From Cytospora piceicola (taxonomy: Eukaryota; Ascomycota; Sordariomycetes; Diaporthales; Cytosporaceae), in NCBI GenBank assembly GCA_023375675.1, contig JALQBC010000002.1, positions 1,364,001 through 1,428,000 of the forward strand: a stretch of 64,000 nucleotides of DNA. The letters run 5' to 3'. The notes below the pieces were generated by a model that was not told the DNA's origin, did no database searches, and saw only the letters and a program-made list of their open reading frames with translations. This document shows positions 22,549 through 35,236 of the stretch, piece after piece; within the stretch, counting starts at the first letter, position 1; each line of letters begins with the position of its first letter. A program made the position numbers and the translations under genes.

Positions 22549-25500
22549 ATGAGAGCTGCGGGGGTCCTCCTGGATGCCTCGCATGGCTACTCTGCTGGGA
22601 AAGGGTGGATGTTGATAATCATCCTGGGCCTTAAGGCCTCTCGAATAGATACCGTTGTACAGCATGAGAGGAGACCTCCCTCGCAATTCCTGCATAATCC
22701 TTTATGAAAACCTCGTCCCCTGTCGAGCTCGCACTTGTGTATTCCTCCTGCATGGGATTGTTTGCGAGGGTCAAGTTGTCATTAGGGCAGAGGCCCGATG
22801 TGAGGCCATGTTCCCTGCCGGGGTTAGTCGCCTATTATGAGTGCCCAGGTGGTGGTGAGTGAAGTTGTTTGAAACCCGGTCCTTGGTTAAGTTCAAGGCG
22901 TACATACATACACCTGAGTCACGATCGAAAGCCATGCCGACGCGGAGGGTATCCCCCCGCCTGCAGGATCCCTTTGCACGGCCCGATTGGTTGCAGGCTG
23001 GCATGTTGATCGGTGTAATATGAAGTGGGCTTTCGGGCCTTGCAGTGAAGGAATGTCTCAAGCGCGCGGCCTACGTGCCTATTTGGGTGTGCTCGTATAT
23101 CGCCATAGCTGCAACCCATGATGGACCTGGCCTTGTGGCGGTAATGTTGTGGTGAAGAGGAGGAGACGTCTGAATAAGATTGTGGGTAAGTGTTGACCCC
23201 TGTCTACAGTATGCCAGGTGTCGGGAGGAAGGTGGGGGTTGGTTGGAAAGGGGGGGTTGTGTAGTACCGGGGGGTAAAAACGGAGTATTCATGGATATTT
23301 ACTTAGCCTGAGTATTTGAGTAGATACTTATTAAGTAAATACAGTGACTACATAATCTACATAGGTACATACCCAAGTATGCATGTGCAAACCTACCTAG
23401 GTACTTAGGTATTCACTTAAGGATGTAGATAGGCATAGCCCCAATATTCATCTCGATCCCTTCACAATACCATGACACCGGGCATCAAAATGTTTGGTAC
23501 TTCTGCATCTCCACCAATGATGCTACTCACGCAACACCTGCCATAACCGTCTTCACTACTGTGCTGTATGTATCATTACGAACTAGAATAAGAATATTGC
23601 CCATCTGCACAATTTCAACCTTATCTGCAACATCTTAACCCTAATGCGGACATATCATGGGCTAAACCCAACCGGCATCCCTCTGGACAAGAGAGAGATT
23701 TCCGGGTTGCCACCACCTCCAGTTTGCCGGCCTTGTAAGTATTACACCGGAATGGCCAGACAGCTTCTTCTCCGGGAAGGTCCAAGAATTCCGTACGTAT
23801 GCTATTGTGTCTCCCCCCACCCTCTTTCCGATACACTGCATCAGATATCAAACGCGCCGTCATCTCTGTGTTACCAAACCTTGACGGTATCTCGCCTGAC
23901 GGATATCCAGCCGTGATGCGTGTCAGGCCGGGGCCCTTCTCGCTCGATGGATTCACGTTTCATCCCATCCGCTCCTGTGATATCCCCCCCCACCCCCGCG
24001 CCGCCACATCCGGCTTCCATCCGTCGTCGTCATGTCGGTATCGCAGGCGAGGTAGTCTAGATCTTTCCCAAGTGCCGTGTGGCTCCTCTGGGCCCTTGAC
24101 TCCCCTTCGGATCCGCCAGATCCCCAAACGATCCGCCGGGACGCGTACATACTGTACCCCGTTCCGTCATCCGGAGACCCAAGTCCAAGTGTGCCCTTGA
24201 TGGCGCCGCCCTCTTGTCAGCCCGTTCGAGGTAACGGGCGTTGGTGTCGCACCTTGCAACCTACAAGTCTTCACCGAAGCTTGGCAGTTTGACTTGGGGG
24301 CAGGGCCACGGACTGCCACGGGGCTCTATACGTCCCAGCGCTGCCTCTCGTGGACGGCAGATCCTTCTCGCACCTTCATCGTCCACTAGCTTCTCGAGAA
24401 AATCTGCAGGCGCCACGCAGGCACTTGTTCACCAACACACGCCAGATCGTGTTTCGATCCGGCACTAGATGCTGAGATCCGGCGGCTGTGGCTTGCATCT
24501 TTCAGGGAACATGATCCTCTACAGGCACATCAAAGCACTCCTGGCAGGCATCGTTCTATAGGAGAAGCGGTGCTATTGACGGCGAAAGAAACGTCTGCCT
24601 GTTATTTCTTGCTTATCTTACTCTTTCTTGCTTATGGTTCTGGCTTTGGCTAAGAAGCTCGCAGGGAACGGCGAAGTCGCCCATCTGCTTGTCTCTGCCG
24701 GCGTGGACGTCTACGGATTACAGCGTTTTCTCAGGCAAGTATGTGTCACTTCCAGATGTCTACACCAAATTTATGCGCGTTTGTTTGCTTTGGTTTGAAG
24801 GGGAATGTCATGTTCCCGAGTTGAACAGAACGCAACGGTCAACCTGACATGTGTTCCGTTACATCCTTTTATCAGTGTCTGCGGCTTGTCGGCTATGTAT
24901 TTGTATCTCCCATGTCGTGTTTGTATGCAGAGTGTCCAAGGAGTCGAGTCGTTCAGACAATGCTTCCAAATGCTTTGTCAAGATTACCTGATATACCTTC
25001 CAAATCGGACCTTGCAGAAACGTGCTCAACCCTTGAACACTATCTCGACAAGGTCGACCACTGGGAACCCTTCCTTTGGATTGGACCCAAACCTTGCAAT
25101 TGCAATATTGCAGAGGGCTCGACTTGGACGGAATCACATGCCCAACCCATCCTGGCAAGTCCGGAACGTCATTCAGATTGTGAGTACACCATAACCACAT
25201 GTCAACATGGGGGCAAAGGGAGGTACTGGGATGGCCCAATTCGAACAACCTTGGAAGGTCGAGGTTCAAGGGATAGTTGTCGACTGTCTACTCTGGAAGA
25301 TCTCCCGGGATAAGCCGCTCGCCCTATTCAACAACCTAAGCCTTGGAGGTCGGCGACAGAACCTGCCTTGGTGTATCGATATAAGTATCCCTTTATATCA
25401 TAATATTTGTCCTCGATATGTTCAAGTCACTGCATGTGGATGGCCAACAAAACAAGCTAATACGTTCCTTGTCTTCCTCCCCAATCTACCTAGATACTGC

Positions 25501-25825
25501 AAATATATGAACGGTGGATGAAGCTTTACAGTGAAGACAGCCCGAGGAAACTACGATCTGGACGGTCACCCTCTGCTCCTTGTTCGTCTACAATTAGTCT
25601 TGGGCAAGGGTCACTGGGGCTCCTACTCACTTGATCATCCTTCCTACTATCATCCCTCAAGCCTGCCTGCTACCTTTTCTTTCGGTCTTGAGATACTGCT
25701 TGCCAACACCCAGTTCCACATCTCATCCACTCCAATCTCAAGGCACAGAAACTTGCAAAGCACCACGGCTTCGGGCACCTTGCCATACAACTTGGTTGTG
25801 GAATTTTTTCAGCTCAGAATTCACA
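22549..25825. other. Gene-poor gap of 3.3 kb
   Basis: No complete gene supported. TACCTAGGTA is at 23394-23403. A coding-looking stretch begins at ATG 24634 (MVLALAKKLAGNGEVAHLLV) and runs into a GTATGT donor-like site near 24,739. I could not connect it to further exons. Frames at 24.8-25.5 kb have no recognised similarity. It may be the remnant of a lost gene or a poorly visible multi-exon gene. Confidence 0.35.
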
Positions 25826-27865
25826 ATGGCTTCCAGGTTTGCTGCCCGGACCAAGGTCAATCAGCAGCAACTTCGATACTATGCTGCTGGTATCTGTGGG
25901 CTCATGGGCATCTTTATCATCTTCCACTGGGCTCGATATGTCTTCAACAAGTCTACATCCAGGCGGACAGCTATCACTCGCCCCTTCAGAGTGTTATCAA
26001 GGTGAGTACAACTCTCTGCAAACCATCATCTACGCCTACTGACTCCCAGTCAGGAACGTGAGAAACTTGCTAGTTCGAAAAGTTTCTTGCTTCCCTTCGA
26101 GTGGCCATGCCCTCCTCGTTACAGCCTACTTGGGGATCAACCTTGCCCTGACTTTTACCAACATCGAGATTGTCTATGAGAACATCGCAAACAGATGTGG
26201 ATGGTAAGTAACATCCATTCTGGATACAAAAACAGTCAGGACTCACCGAAGATGATAGGATGCTCTCAGCAAACTTCGCACTCGTGATTTTCCTGGCCCT
26301 CAAAAACACCCCGCTGGCCTTCCTGACTGCCTACTCCTACGAGCGTCTCAATGGCTTGCATCAAATCGCCGGTTACACCTGTTTTGTTTACCTCGTCCTG
26401 CACGCCGCCATGTACACCCGCTACTTCCTTACCAATGATATGATCGAGGTGCTCCAGGAAGCCAACGTTATTGCTGGCATTGTCGCCGGCTTTGCCTTCC
26501 TCGGGGTCACGTTCTCCGCCGTTGTCATACGCCGCTTCTGGTACGAGGCTTTCTACGTCATTCACATCGCCTGTTTCATAGTCGCCATCATCTGCGCAGC
26601 CTACCACCAGCCAGGCCTTGAGGACGGCGTCATTATCATATTTGGTCTCATCGCCGGCATGTGGATCGCCGACCGTGTGCTTCGGGCGACGAGGCTGCTG
26701 TACATCTCCGTCAACAACGAGGCCACCCTGGAGCCGCTGCCAGATGGTGGTACCAGAATCACGCTGACGAAGAAGCCCTTTGGTGTCGTTCCCGGAAAGC
26801 ACTGCTTCGTGTGGATCCCCAAGATCCGGATGTTCGAGAGCCATCCCTTTACTGTCGTCGCCAGCGACCCGATGGAGTTCGTCGTCAACGCTTACGACGG
26901 TTTTACTGCCGACCTTCACAAGCACGCCCTGGCGAACCCGGGGGCCAAGCTCAAGGCCTCGGTTGACGGTCCGTATGGGACTTTCCCTGACCCTATGGAG
27001 TACGACAAGGTCATCCTCATCGCCGGGGGTAGTGGCGCCAGCTTCACATTTGGCTTGGCTGTGAACATGCTGGAGAGGATGGGGCCAGAGTCTACGAATA
27101 ATATCACCTTCATCTGGGCTGTCAGGAAGCATGGTAAGCCGGAATTCCCTTGGCATGCGTATCGAGTCTTCATGCAGCTACGACGCAGCATCCTCCCTTA
27201 CTACCTGTATACACATATGGACAAGTGAATAAATATACACGCGTGCAAGTCAAGCTAATCACCACGTTCACATAGACCATTTCGACTGGTACTCAGACCA
27301 CCTCGACATTCTCCGAACTCACGACCACTCCCCAAAGGTCAACGTCTCCCTCTACACCACCAACGCTCCCACCTCCACCGATAAAGACGAGCAGCGCCAC
27401 GGCTCCGTCGTGATGGCCGACCACCACGTCCTCCGTCACCACCACTCCACGCCGGACAGCCCAAGCAGTCCGACCGCTGCTGACGACGAGAAGGCCCTCG
27501 AGCGGGGCATCACCCCCAACAACAGAAACCTAGGAACTACCACCGACCCAGAGAAGATGGACGAAGCCGTCATGGGGCACAGCACTGCCATAAGGACGAT
27601 GACGAGCGACGACAGCACCGCTACATCCTACAGCGACACAGCGTCCCGCCGTCGACATCCCCACTCCCACAGCATCAAGGCCGGGCGGCCCGACACGGCA
27701 ACCCTCATCCGCGAGGCCGTCTCGTCGACCCCTGCGCACCAGCGTGTCCTGGTCGCGGCGTGCGGGCCGGACGGGCTGATGAGGGTTGTGAGGGACACCA
27801 CGGCGAGCCTGATCCGCGGTGACGGGCCTGGTGTGGAGCTGCACTGCGAACAGTTTGGCTGGTGA
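25826..27865 (+). CDS. fre: Ferric/cupric reductase transmembrane component
   Basis: Membrane metalloreductase that passes electrons from cytosolic NADPH through FAD and two hemes to external Fe(III) or Cu(II). Four exons: 25826-26001, 26054-26203, 26259-27133 and 27276-27865, giving 596 aa. Several hydrophobic helices lie between about 20 and 255. The heme-binding histidines form two pairs with identical spacing: H143 in NGLHQIAGY with H157 in LVLHAAMY, and H211 in VIHIACF with H225 in AAYHQPG. The FAD motif HPFTVV begins at 304, and the nucleotide loop GGSGAS at about 365-370. The C-terminal exon starts DHFDWYSDHLDILRTH and continues into a His/Ser/Thr-rich disordered insert before the final GLMRVVRDTTASLI segment. 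The start context and the MASRFAARTK start are plausible. No ferroxidase or permease gene is adjacent. Confidence 0.93.
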
Positions 27866-29418
27866 GCGGGGATGCTACGAGGTCGGCGGCCCTTTCTGGG
27901 CCGTTGGCTACTTTGTTTCTCTTGGTCACGTAGAAGGAAGCAAGGAAAGGGCGGGGTACACTTCCGTGTTGTTTTGGGCAGGTCCTGGGGCGGAAAAAAG
28001 AGCTGATGGGCTTTTGATTAAAACTGCTGGAAGGAGTTGCGGATGCCGAGCTTCCGGGGGGGAATGGCCTGAGGCTATCTGGTTTTTGATGTTGGACACA
28101 GAGTGTCTCCTCCTTTTTCGTTTCACAAATGCGATATGGTTGTATGAAATATAGATGACTACTGGATGTCTTTGATAAATTCATTATAGCGCTGGTCTCC
28201 AGTCAATCTATTCCACTGAACAAGTCAGAAAGCATAAGTAAAGACTTCGACAGCCTTCCTCCACGGCAACTTTCGGTATGTCAGACAGGTCTGCGATGGG
28301 CGAATAAGATAAGTCCATGTACAAGCTACCGGCACAGTCTTCAAGTGGCCTTCTCCATATAATACCAGGGGGTATGGTATATACTCGTCCCACACTTCCG
28401 GGAACCGAAGACCCTTGGCAAAGACGAGCTTGCAAAAACCGACGTCCTTCGAGCAGGAAGTAAGCACTAGTAGAGGACAAGGCAGACTGCCTCCTCCCTA
28501 CATATCATCAAGCCAGCGCCTGCCCACTGGCAACATGGACTAGATGAACGACTAGCCCAGCCCTCGGGTTTGCATGGGTACCTAGGTATATAGGTAATTG
28601 TTTTTTCTTACGTATACCTCTCACAAGTATTTCATATTTGCTCCCCATGTGGTCCATTGTTTGGGACGAGACCGATGAGAACTGCGAGAAGTAGACTCTA
28701 TGCAACTCACAGTATCGTGTGCCATCACTCAACACAAAACTCGTCGAGAAAGACCGTCTCGTGTAAGGTGGAGTCCCCCGAGAGCGAGTGACAACATTCT
28801 CTCAATCACCGCTGCTGACGGGGTTGTAGGCGGCAGGCAGCTGGGTATCAGGCAAAGGATACACAGCCTCAGCTGTAGTGTACCCGGACACGACGGCCAC
28901 TGCCTACTGCACAACTGCTTAGTAGGTATCCAATCCGGTGGGCGGCTTGCGACAGACTTTTGGTATAAGTGTTGGATAAATTAGGAGGAACGCCTCGGGC
29001 GGCAAGCCCGATGTCTTCAACTGCGACAGTAGTGAGTATGAAATTAAGTGCTGCCCTCTCACGGTGGCGTCTCCCCGTGGCGTCTCCCCGTGGCGTTGAC
29101 TATGCGACGCCGGCGCTGAACAGGATATGCGTGTTGAACTTGTTTATTTTAAGCCATGTATGCAGTTGAGGTATCATCGCGGTCTATCCATCCTTCTTTC
29201 TTCTTTCTTCCCGTCTGGATTCTTCCCGCCCAGTAGCGCCTATATGTTGAAAGATGCCTTTTCCCTTCTTTCCTTCCCTTTCCTTTCCCTGTGTCCCTTT
29301 CCCTTCGCTGTTGCCCGTCCGTCCCGTTCCTAGTATCTAAATGTCACGTTGAGTGCATGTGTAAATGAGAACCGTGTCTCAGATCTAACTATATACCACA
29401 AAAATAAAAGCCCCAAGT
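27866..29418. other. Convergent intergenic region
   Basis: It lies between the ends of the reductase (plus) and the folate enzyme (minus). No gene is supported. TACCTAGGTA is at 28579-28588. A short direct repeat of GTGGCGTCTCCCC occurs near 29,060-29,090. The right part (29,190-29,310) is TTTCCC-rich, as seen from the plus strand. Confidence 0.45.
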
Positions 29419-32400
29419 CTAGAATAGGCCATCGATCTCGCCCGTCTCAGAGTCGACATCGACGTTGAGGTAGCCGGGCGCCGTGGGCAGACCAGGGATA
29501 GTCTGGATATCAGCAGCAAGTGCGTACCTAAACACTTCACGTCAGCCTTCAGCCGCAACAGAGCTATGAGCTGCCTAACGGAAAGCAAAGGAAGAGGGGA
29601 CAGGGAAAGAAAAAGAACTCACAGGTATCCAGCACCAGCCGCCATCCTGACATCTCGGATCGGCACCGTGAAGCCAGTCGGCGCGCCCTTCAGCTCCGGA
29701 TCGTGCGACAGCGAGTACTGCGTCTTGGCGACACAGATGGGCAGGTTGCCGAAGCCCTGCTTCGTGTACGTGTCGACCTTCTTCTGCGCGAGCTCGCTGA
29801 ACTCGACCGCATCCGCGCCGTACATCTTCTTGGCGATGGCCTCGATGCGGTCCTGGACGGTGTTGCCCTCGACCTCGTAGAGCAGCTTGTAGTCCTTGGG
29901 CTTCTGGGAAGCAGAGATGACGCCCTCGGCGAGCTTGACGGCGCCCTTGCCGCCCTCGGCCCAGTGGTTCGACAGGATGGCGTCCTCAGCGCCCGCAGCA
30001 ATGGACTCCTCGCGGATGACATCGATCTCGGCGTCTGTGTCGGTGCTGAACTTGTTGATAGCGACAACGACAGGGACACCATAGGCGCGGGCATTCTCGA
30101 TGTGCTTCTTGAGGTTGACGCAGCCCTTGCGCAGGACCTCGACGTTCTCCTCCTTGTATACCTGAGACAATGCGGCACCCGGGGCGATGGGTGGACCGCC
30201 GCCGTGCACCTTGAGAGCGCGGACGGTGGCAACAACGACAACAACGTCGGGAACAAGGCCGGAAGTCCGGCACTTGATGTTGAAGAACCGCTCGCCGCCC
30301 ATGGTGAAGTCGAAACCAGCTTCAGTGATGACGAAGCCCGCCTTGGACTCATGGTCCTCATCAGGCTCGGTGCCGACAAGCTTGAGAGCCATCTTGTCAG
30401 CCAGGATGGAGCTGTTTCCAATGCTGATGTTGGCGAATGGGCCAGCATGGACGAATACCGGTGTGCCCTCCAGGGATTGCATGAGGTTAGGCTTGATAGC
30501 ATCCTTCATCAGGGCTGTCAAGGCCCCACCTGCACCGATGTCGTCGCAGGTCACTGGATCGCCACCGCGGGAAGTGGCAACGACCATGCGGCCCAGTCTC
30601 TCCCGCATGTCCTGCAAGCTTGTGCTGAGGGCCAGAATGGCCATGCACTCACTGGCTACAGAGATGTCAAACCCGGTCTCTCGGGTCTGACCCTTCTCAG
30701 TTGATGCTGTGCCAACAGTGATGCCTCGCAGGTGACGGTCGTTGACGTCCAATACTCGTCGCCAGGTAATCGTCTCCGGGTCAATGTCCAGGCGTGCGAA
30801 TCGGCGAATCTCGTCCTCGGTCAACTCGTCGGGGTTGGTCTTGTCGATTCCCAGCTTGTTCAAGCGACGGAACATGACAGGTGCGAATGTCCGCGTGCCG
30901 TTCTTAGCCGGTACCAGACGCCTGTACAGGGGGCCATCCTTTTGGGTGTTCTCGTGGAAAATACGAGTCTCGATGGCAGCAGCCAAGAGGTTGTTCGCTG
31001 CCGTAATGGCGTGGATGTCTCCCGTCAGGTGCATATTGAACTCATCCATAGGAATGACCTGACTGTAGCCGCCACCGGCGGCACCACCCTTGATGCCGAA
31101 AGTCGGCCCCTGGCTGGGTTGCCGGACATTGGCAAAAGTGAGTCTGCCAAGATGGGCGCCAAGAGCCTGAGCTATACCCATAGTTGTGGTCGACTTGCCC
31201 TCGCCCAGAGGCGTCGGTGTGATGCCGGTGACAACGACGTACTTGCCGTTCTGTCGGTGGTCCAAACGCTTCAACAGTGACAGGTCAACCTTGGCCTTGT
31301 GCGCTCCGTAGGGCTCAAGCTCTCCTGGAGAGATACCGATCTCAGACGCCACTTGAGTGACTTGCTTGGGTGTCTGAGCTCTTGAGACAGCAATGTCCGA
31401 GGGGACGGGCTCCTGCAGCTTCAGCGGCAAAGGCACGATCTTCCTGTTCTTTTGCTTCTCGAAGTAGTGTGTGCAAGAATCAACTACGTTTTGCAACAAC
31501 ATGGCAACGGTCATGGGACCGACTCCACCAGGCACCGGTGTGATGAAGGAAGCGACCTGCGATGCGGACTCAAAGTCGACATCTCCCACGAGACGCTGGC
31601 CAGACTTCCTGGTAGCATCGGGGATGTAGTTCGTTCCAACATCGATCACGACTACACCCGGCTTGAGGTGAGAGCCCTTGATGAATCCCGGTTGCCCAAT
31701 GGCAGCAACGACCACATCGGCTTGCTTCAGATGAGCCTCAATGTTAGCGGTCTTGGAGTGGCAAACGGTGACGGTAGCATCGGCATGTCTGAGAAGGTAG
31801 CTGACTGGAGCGCCAACTATATCACTTCGGCCAACAACGACAGCGTTCTTGCCTTTCAGATCTACTCCGGCCTCTTGCAGGAGAACCATGACACCCTTGG
31901 GGGTGCAGGGAATGAAAAGAGGGTGGCCGGTCCGCTTTGCGAGCTCACCAATGTTCTCGGGGCCAAAGCCATCGACATCTTTCTCGGCAATGACAGCGGC
32001 GGTGATAGCATACTCGGAGATATGTGCAGGCACTGGAAGCTGAACAAGAATTCCATGAACCGAAGTGTCATGGTTCAGCTTGTAGATCTGTTGAAGCAAC
32101 TCCGCCTCGGTGATCTCGGTGGGCAAGTGAATCAACTCGCACTCAATGCCAGCCTATATTTCCGTCAGTTTACGTGAGTCGTGTATGATAGGATCCAAGA
32201 GGGGGTGTGTTTGGCTTACCTCTTCGGCGGCTTTCAACTTCATGCGCACATAAGTGGCTGTATCAAGGGTCAGCAATGAGTCTATAACACCCGCCTCACA
32301 ACAGGATCAGCGGGGGGACAGATAAGACTGACCAGAGTCACTGCGATCACCAACTAGAGAGAAGAAGTCAGTAAGGGTCTCAGTTCAAACGCGGCTATCT

Positions 32401-32926
32401 CCGAATATAGGCACACACCTTGGATGATCTTCAGCGAGGGAATATATTTGGGGTTGGCCTGTTTCCTCTCCTGAATCTCGACTTGCAAGCGCCCGCGAAT
32501 GCTCTTCGCAATGGCGGTGCCATCAATCTTTTGGGCGGCCATGACTGCGCTCGACGTTGAGAAGAAAGCTCTGCCGAGAGCCGATGAGTCAATAGAGGAA
32601 GGACGACGAATGATTGATGACCTGATACGGAGCAGGTTTCGAGAAGAGGATGGGGTGAAAGTTGGTTTGGAAAATGATGTAGTTGTGGTAATAGTAGTAG
32701 AGGGGCAGAATCGCGGGGTTGGCGCGGCTAGATGGGCTGTTGCGATTGCGATAGGACGAGATGGGTCCCCTGAAGCTGGATCCTTCGAGGCTCTATCGAC
32801 ACACTCGGGTTCCGGATTGGTGCCGTGACTGTGGATATTACGACTGTTCGTACATGGCCTGAAGACTTGAAGGTGAGCCGCCTTGGAGCAAGACCGGCAG
32901 CGTCCAAAAGACAGCATAGCTATCAT
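29419..32926 (-). CDS. mis1/ade3: C1-tetrahydrofolate synthase (trifunctional MTHFD1-type)
   Basis: Interconverts one-carbon folates through three activities: methylene-THF dehydrogenase, methenyl-THF cyclohydrolase and formyl-THF synthetase. Exons on the minus strand: 32419-32926, 32333-32353 (21 nt), 32220-32257, 29623-32153 and 29419-29527. From ATG 32542 ([14 protein letters not shown]) the protein is 940 aa, the normal cytosolic length. The frame is open upstream to ATG 32926 and adds 128 residues ending in [10 protein letters not shown]. This matches the R-10 mitochondrial presequence motif immediately before MAAQK, so the longer form is likely mitochondrial (inference). Dehydrogenase/cyclohydrolase motifs are [15 protein letters not shown] and [15 protein letters not shown]. 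Synthetase motifs are [12 protein letters not shown] (ATP loop) and [16 protein letters not shown]. The gene diverges from eIF3i. Confidence 0.95.
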
Positions 32927-33990
32927 GCCGGATGGGGATACGGGGCGATCCTTTGAAGCTGGTGACTGTTGTGGCTTAGTGACTCAAAACTGTGTGTTAA
33001 ATGTTACGGATCCTTATGACTCGGACTTGGGTCTGGAGATAGGCAGCCGGGAGTCTGGTCCGTAGTGTACTGTTACAGTACTTGTACCAACCAGTCTAAG
33101 CATATGGACGTGGGTTTGGTTATTATATTGGTATGCTCAAGATTGTCTGGATAGTTGGTATATATTCAAAACGAAACTTCATGACCTAGATGTACGGCAG
33201 GATGAGGATTTAGAAGAAGAAGAAGAGAAAAACAGAAAAGAGTGTGAGAGAAGAATCAAGGGATTGGCTGGTTTCAACGTAAAGGGTCACTCCGAGTCAA
33301 CCTCATCTTATTCAATCGTACATAAGAAGGCTACTAGTATTGGGATGACTGAATTCTTACGAGAACGTGTCTCTCCTTGCAGTGGAGACTCAATGGTGCG
33401 TCACGCTCAGACATACCATAGTATTGTCGTTGAGCCAGTTGAAGACTTTCATCACCAAATCGGCTGCTTAGCTTCAGGGATTATTGTGAATACCTAGGTA
33501 GTGAGTGACTCAATCAGGGTTCGGGTACGATCCTAGGTAGGCTGGTAGGTTACGAGTGCGGTGGGTTGGGAGTGCAGTGGGTTGGCAGGTCGGTCGGTGG
33601 TTACCGGCATTGTGGCACTATGGGTTACCCTAGTGAGGGTACCAAGGCCGTGTCGGAAAACGGAAGGCGGTGTGCTGGCCAAAACTGGCCGCGCCCGGGT
33701 GCAAACAAGCTGCCGTTTTCCTTGAGTTGGGCCCCGCGTTTCAACCCACGCAGTCAACTTTAGCGGGTGTCACACACTCACTGGGTGGCACTGGGCAAAA
33801 ATAATTCGACCGCTAGTGGGGCCAACCGACAGCTTTGTCTCCGCCGCCTTTCCTACCATCAAAGACCACCACCATCTATCTCAATACCATACTAATACCC
33901 CTCCTTCCCGCCCGAATCCCCTCCAAGACACCTCCCATCAAGACTCTGTGCCATCCTTGACGAGTGACGAATAGCCACATATCCGCCAAC
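32927..33990. promoter_or_regulatory. Shared divergent promoter region, C1-THF synthase / eIF3i
   Basis: About 1.06 kb between divergent starts, with no gene. TACCTAGGTA is at 33491-33500. Repeated GGGTTGG/GTGGGTTGG units lie at 33,560-33,600. The last 150 nt before eIF3i are CT/CA-rich, typical of a strong fungal leader. Confidence 0.4.
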
Positions 33991-35236
33991 ATGAGACCTA
34001 TCCTCCTGTCGGGCCACGAGCGTGCCCTGACCCAAGTCAAGTACGCCCTCGCCTCGTCTCCCGCCGAAGCCCTCTACTTCCTACTACCCCTACTACCCCT
34101 ACTACATTCAATAATACATCCAAGTCGCAAACCCGCAGAAAGGGCCCCCCCCGGAATACCTATGCTGACCTGTTCTCTCCTCCCTCGCTCACAGATATAA
34201 CCGCGATGGCGACATCCTCTTCTCCACAGCCAAGGATCAGCACATCTGTGCCTGGTTCTCCCACAACGGCGAGCGCTTCGGCACCTACCACGGCCACCAG
34301 GGTGCCATCTGGACCGTCGACGTCGACCCAACCTCCACCATGATCGCCTCGGGCTCCGCCGACAACACCATCAAGCTGTGGGAGGTCAAGACCGGCAAGT
34401 GCCTGATGACCTGGGACTTCCCCACCGCCGTCAAGCGCGTCGAGTTCAACGAGGACGGCACCAAGCTGCTGGGCGTCACCGAGAAGCGGATGGGCCACCT
34501 GGGCACCATCGTCGTGCTCGACGTCAACACCACCGACGTCAGCGCCGAGCAGAACCCCGAGAAGGTCATGACCATCGTGTGCGACGACAGCAAGGCCACC
34601 GTCGCCGGCTGGAGCTACCTGTCCAAGTACATCATCGCCGGCCACGAGGACGGCAGCGTGTCCCAGTTCGACGGCAAGACCGGCGACATGGTCTACAAGA
34701 TCAACCCGCACGAGCTCGGCCTCCAGGTCACCGACCTGCAGTGGAGCCCCGACCGCACCTACTTCATCACCGCCTCCAAGGACAAGACCGCCCGCCTGAT
34801 CTCCGCCCGCGACCTGGAGCTGCTCAAGACCTTCGTCGCCGACACCCCGCTCAACAGCGCCGCCATCACCCCCAAGAAGGACTACGTCCTCCTCGGTGGT
34901 GGCCAGGCCGCCATGGATGTCACCACCACTGCCGCAAGGCAGGGTAAGTTCGAGGCCAGGTTCTACCACAAGATCTTCGAAGAGGAGGTCGGCCGTGTGA
35001 GGGGTCACTTCGGTCCCTTGGTAAGTGCCTCCCCCCCCCCCCGGCTACTGATCACCAACCATGGTATCTCGTATGCTGACCCTCATACCCCCTAGAACAC
35101 CGTCGCTGCGGATCCTACCGGCAAGGGTTACGCATCCGGTGGTGAGGACGGTTACGTCCGTGTCCACCACTTCGACAAGGGCTACTTCGACTTCATGTAC
35201 GAGGTCGAGCGGGAACACCTGAACAGGCAATCGTGA
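33991..35236 (+). CDS. tif34: Eukaryotic translation initiation factor 3 subunit I
   Basis: WD40 propeller subunit of eIF3, which supports scanning and 43S assembly on the ribosome. Three exons: 33991-34040, 34195-35020 and 35096-35236, giving 338 aa, the normal length. The product starts [22 protein letters not shown]-type blades are visible through [33 protein letters not shown] and [15 protein letters not shown], to the last exon with [20 protein letters not shown]. The first intron (154 nt) holds a CCTACTACCC tandem repeat, and the second carries a C-run of about 12. Strong codon bias fits a highly expressed gene and leaves a 282-codon antisense frame that is not a gene. Confidence 0.97.

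Noticed and set aside
29703..30704. 333-codon plus-strand frame inside the C1-THF synthase
   Set aside because: Lies wholly antisense to the formyl-THF synthetase domain, whose motifs are clear.
34160..35008. 282-codon minus-strand frame opposite eIF3i
   Set aside because: Mirror of the strong codon bias of eIF3i. No family resemblance.
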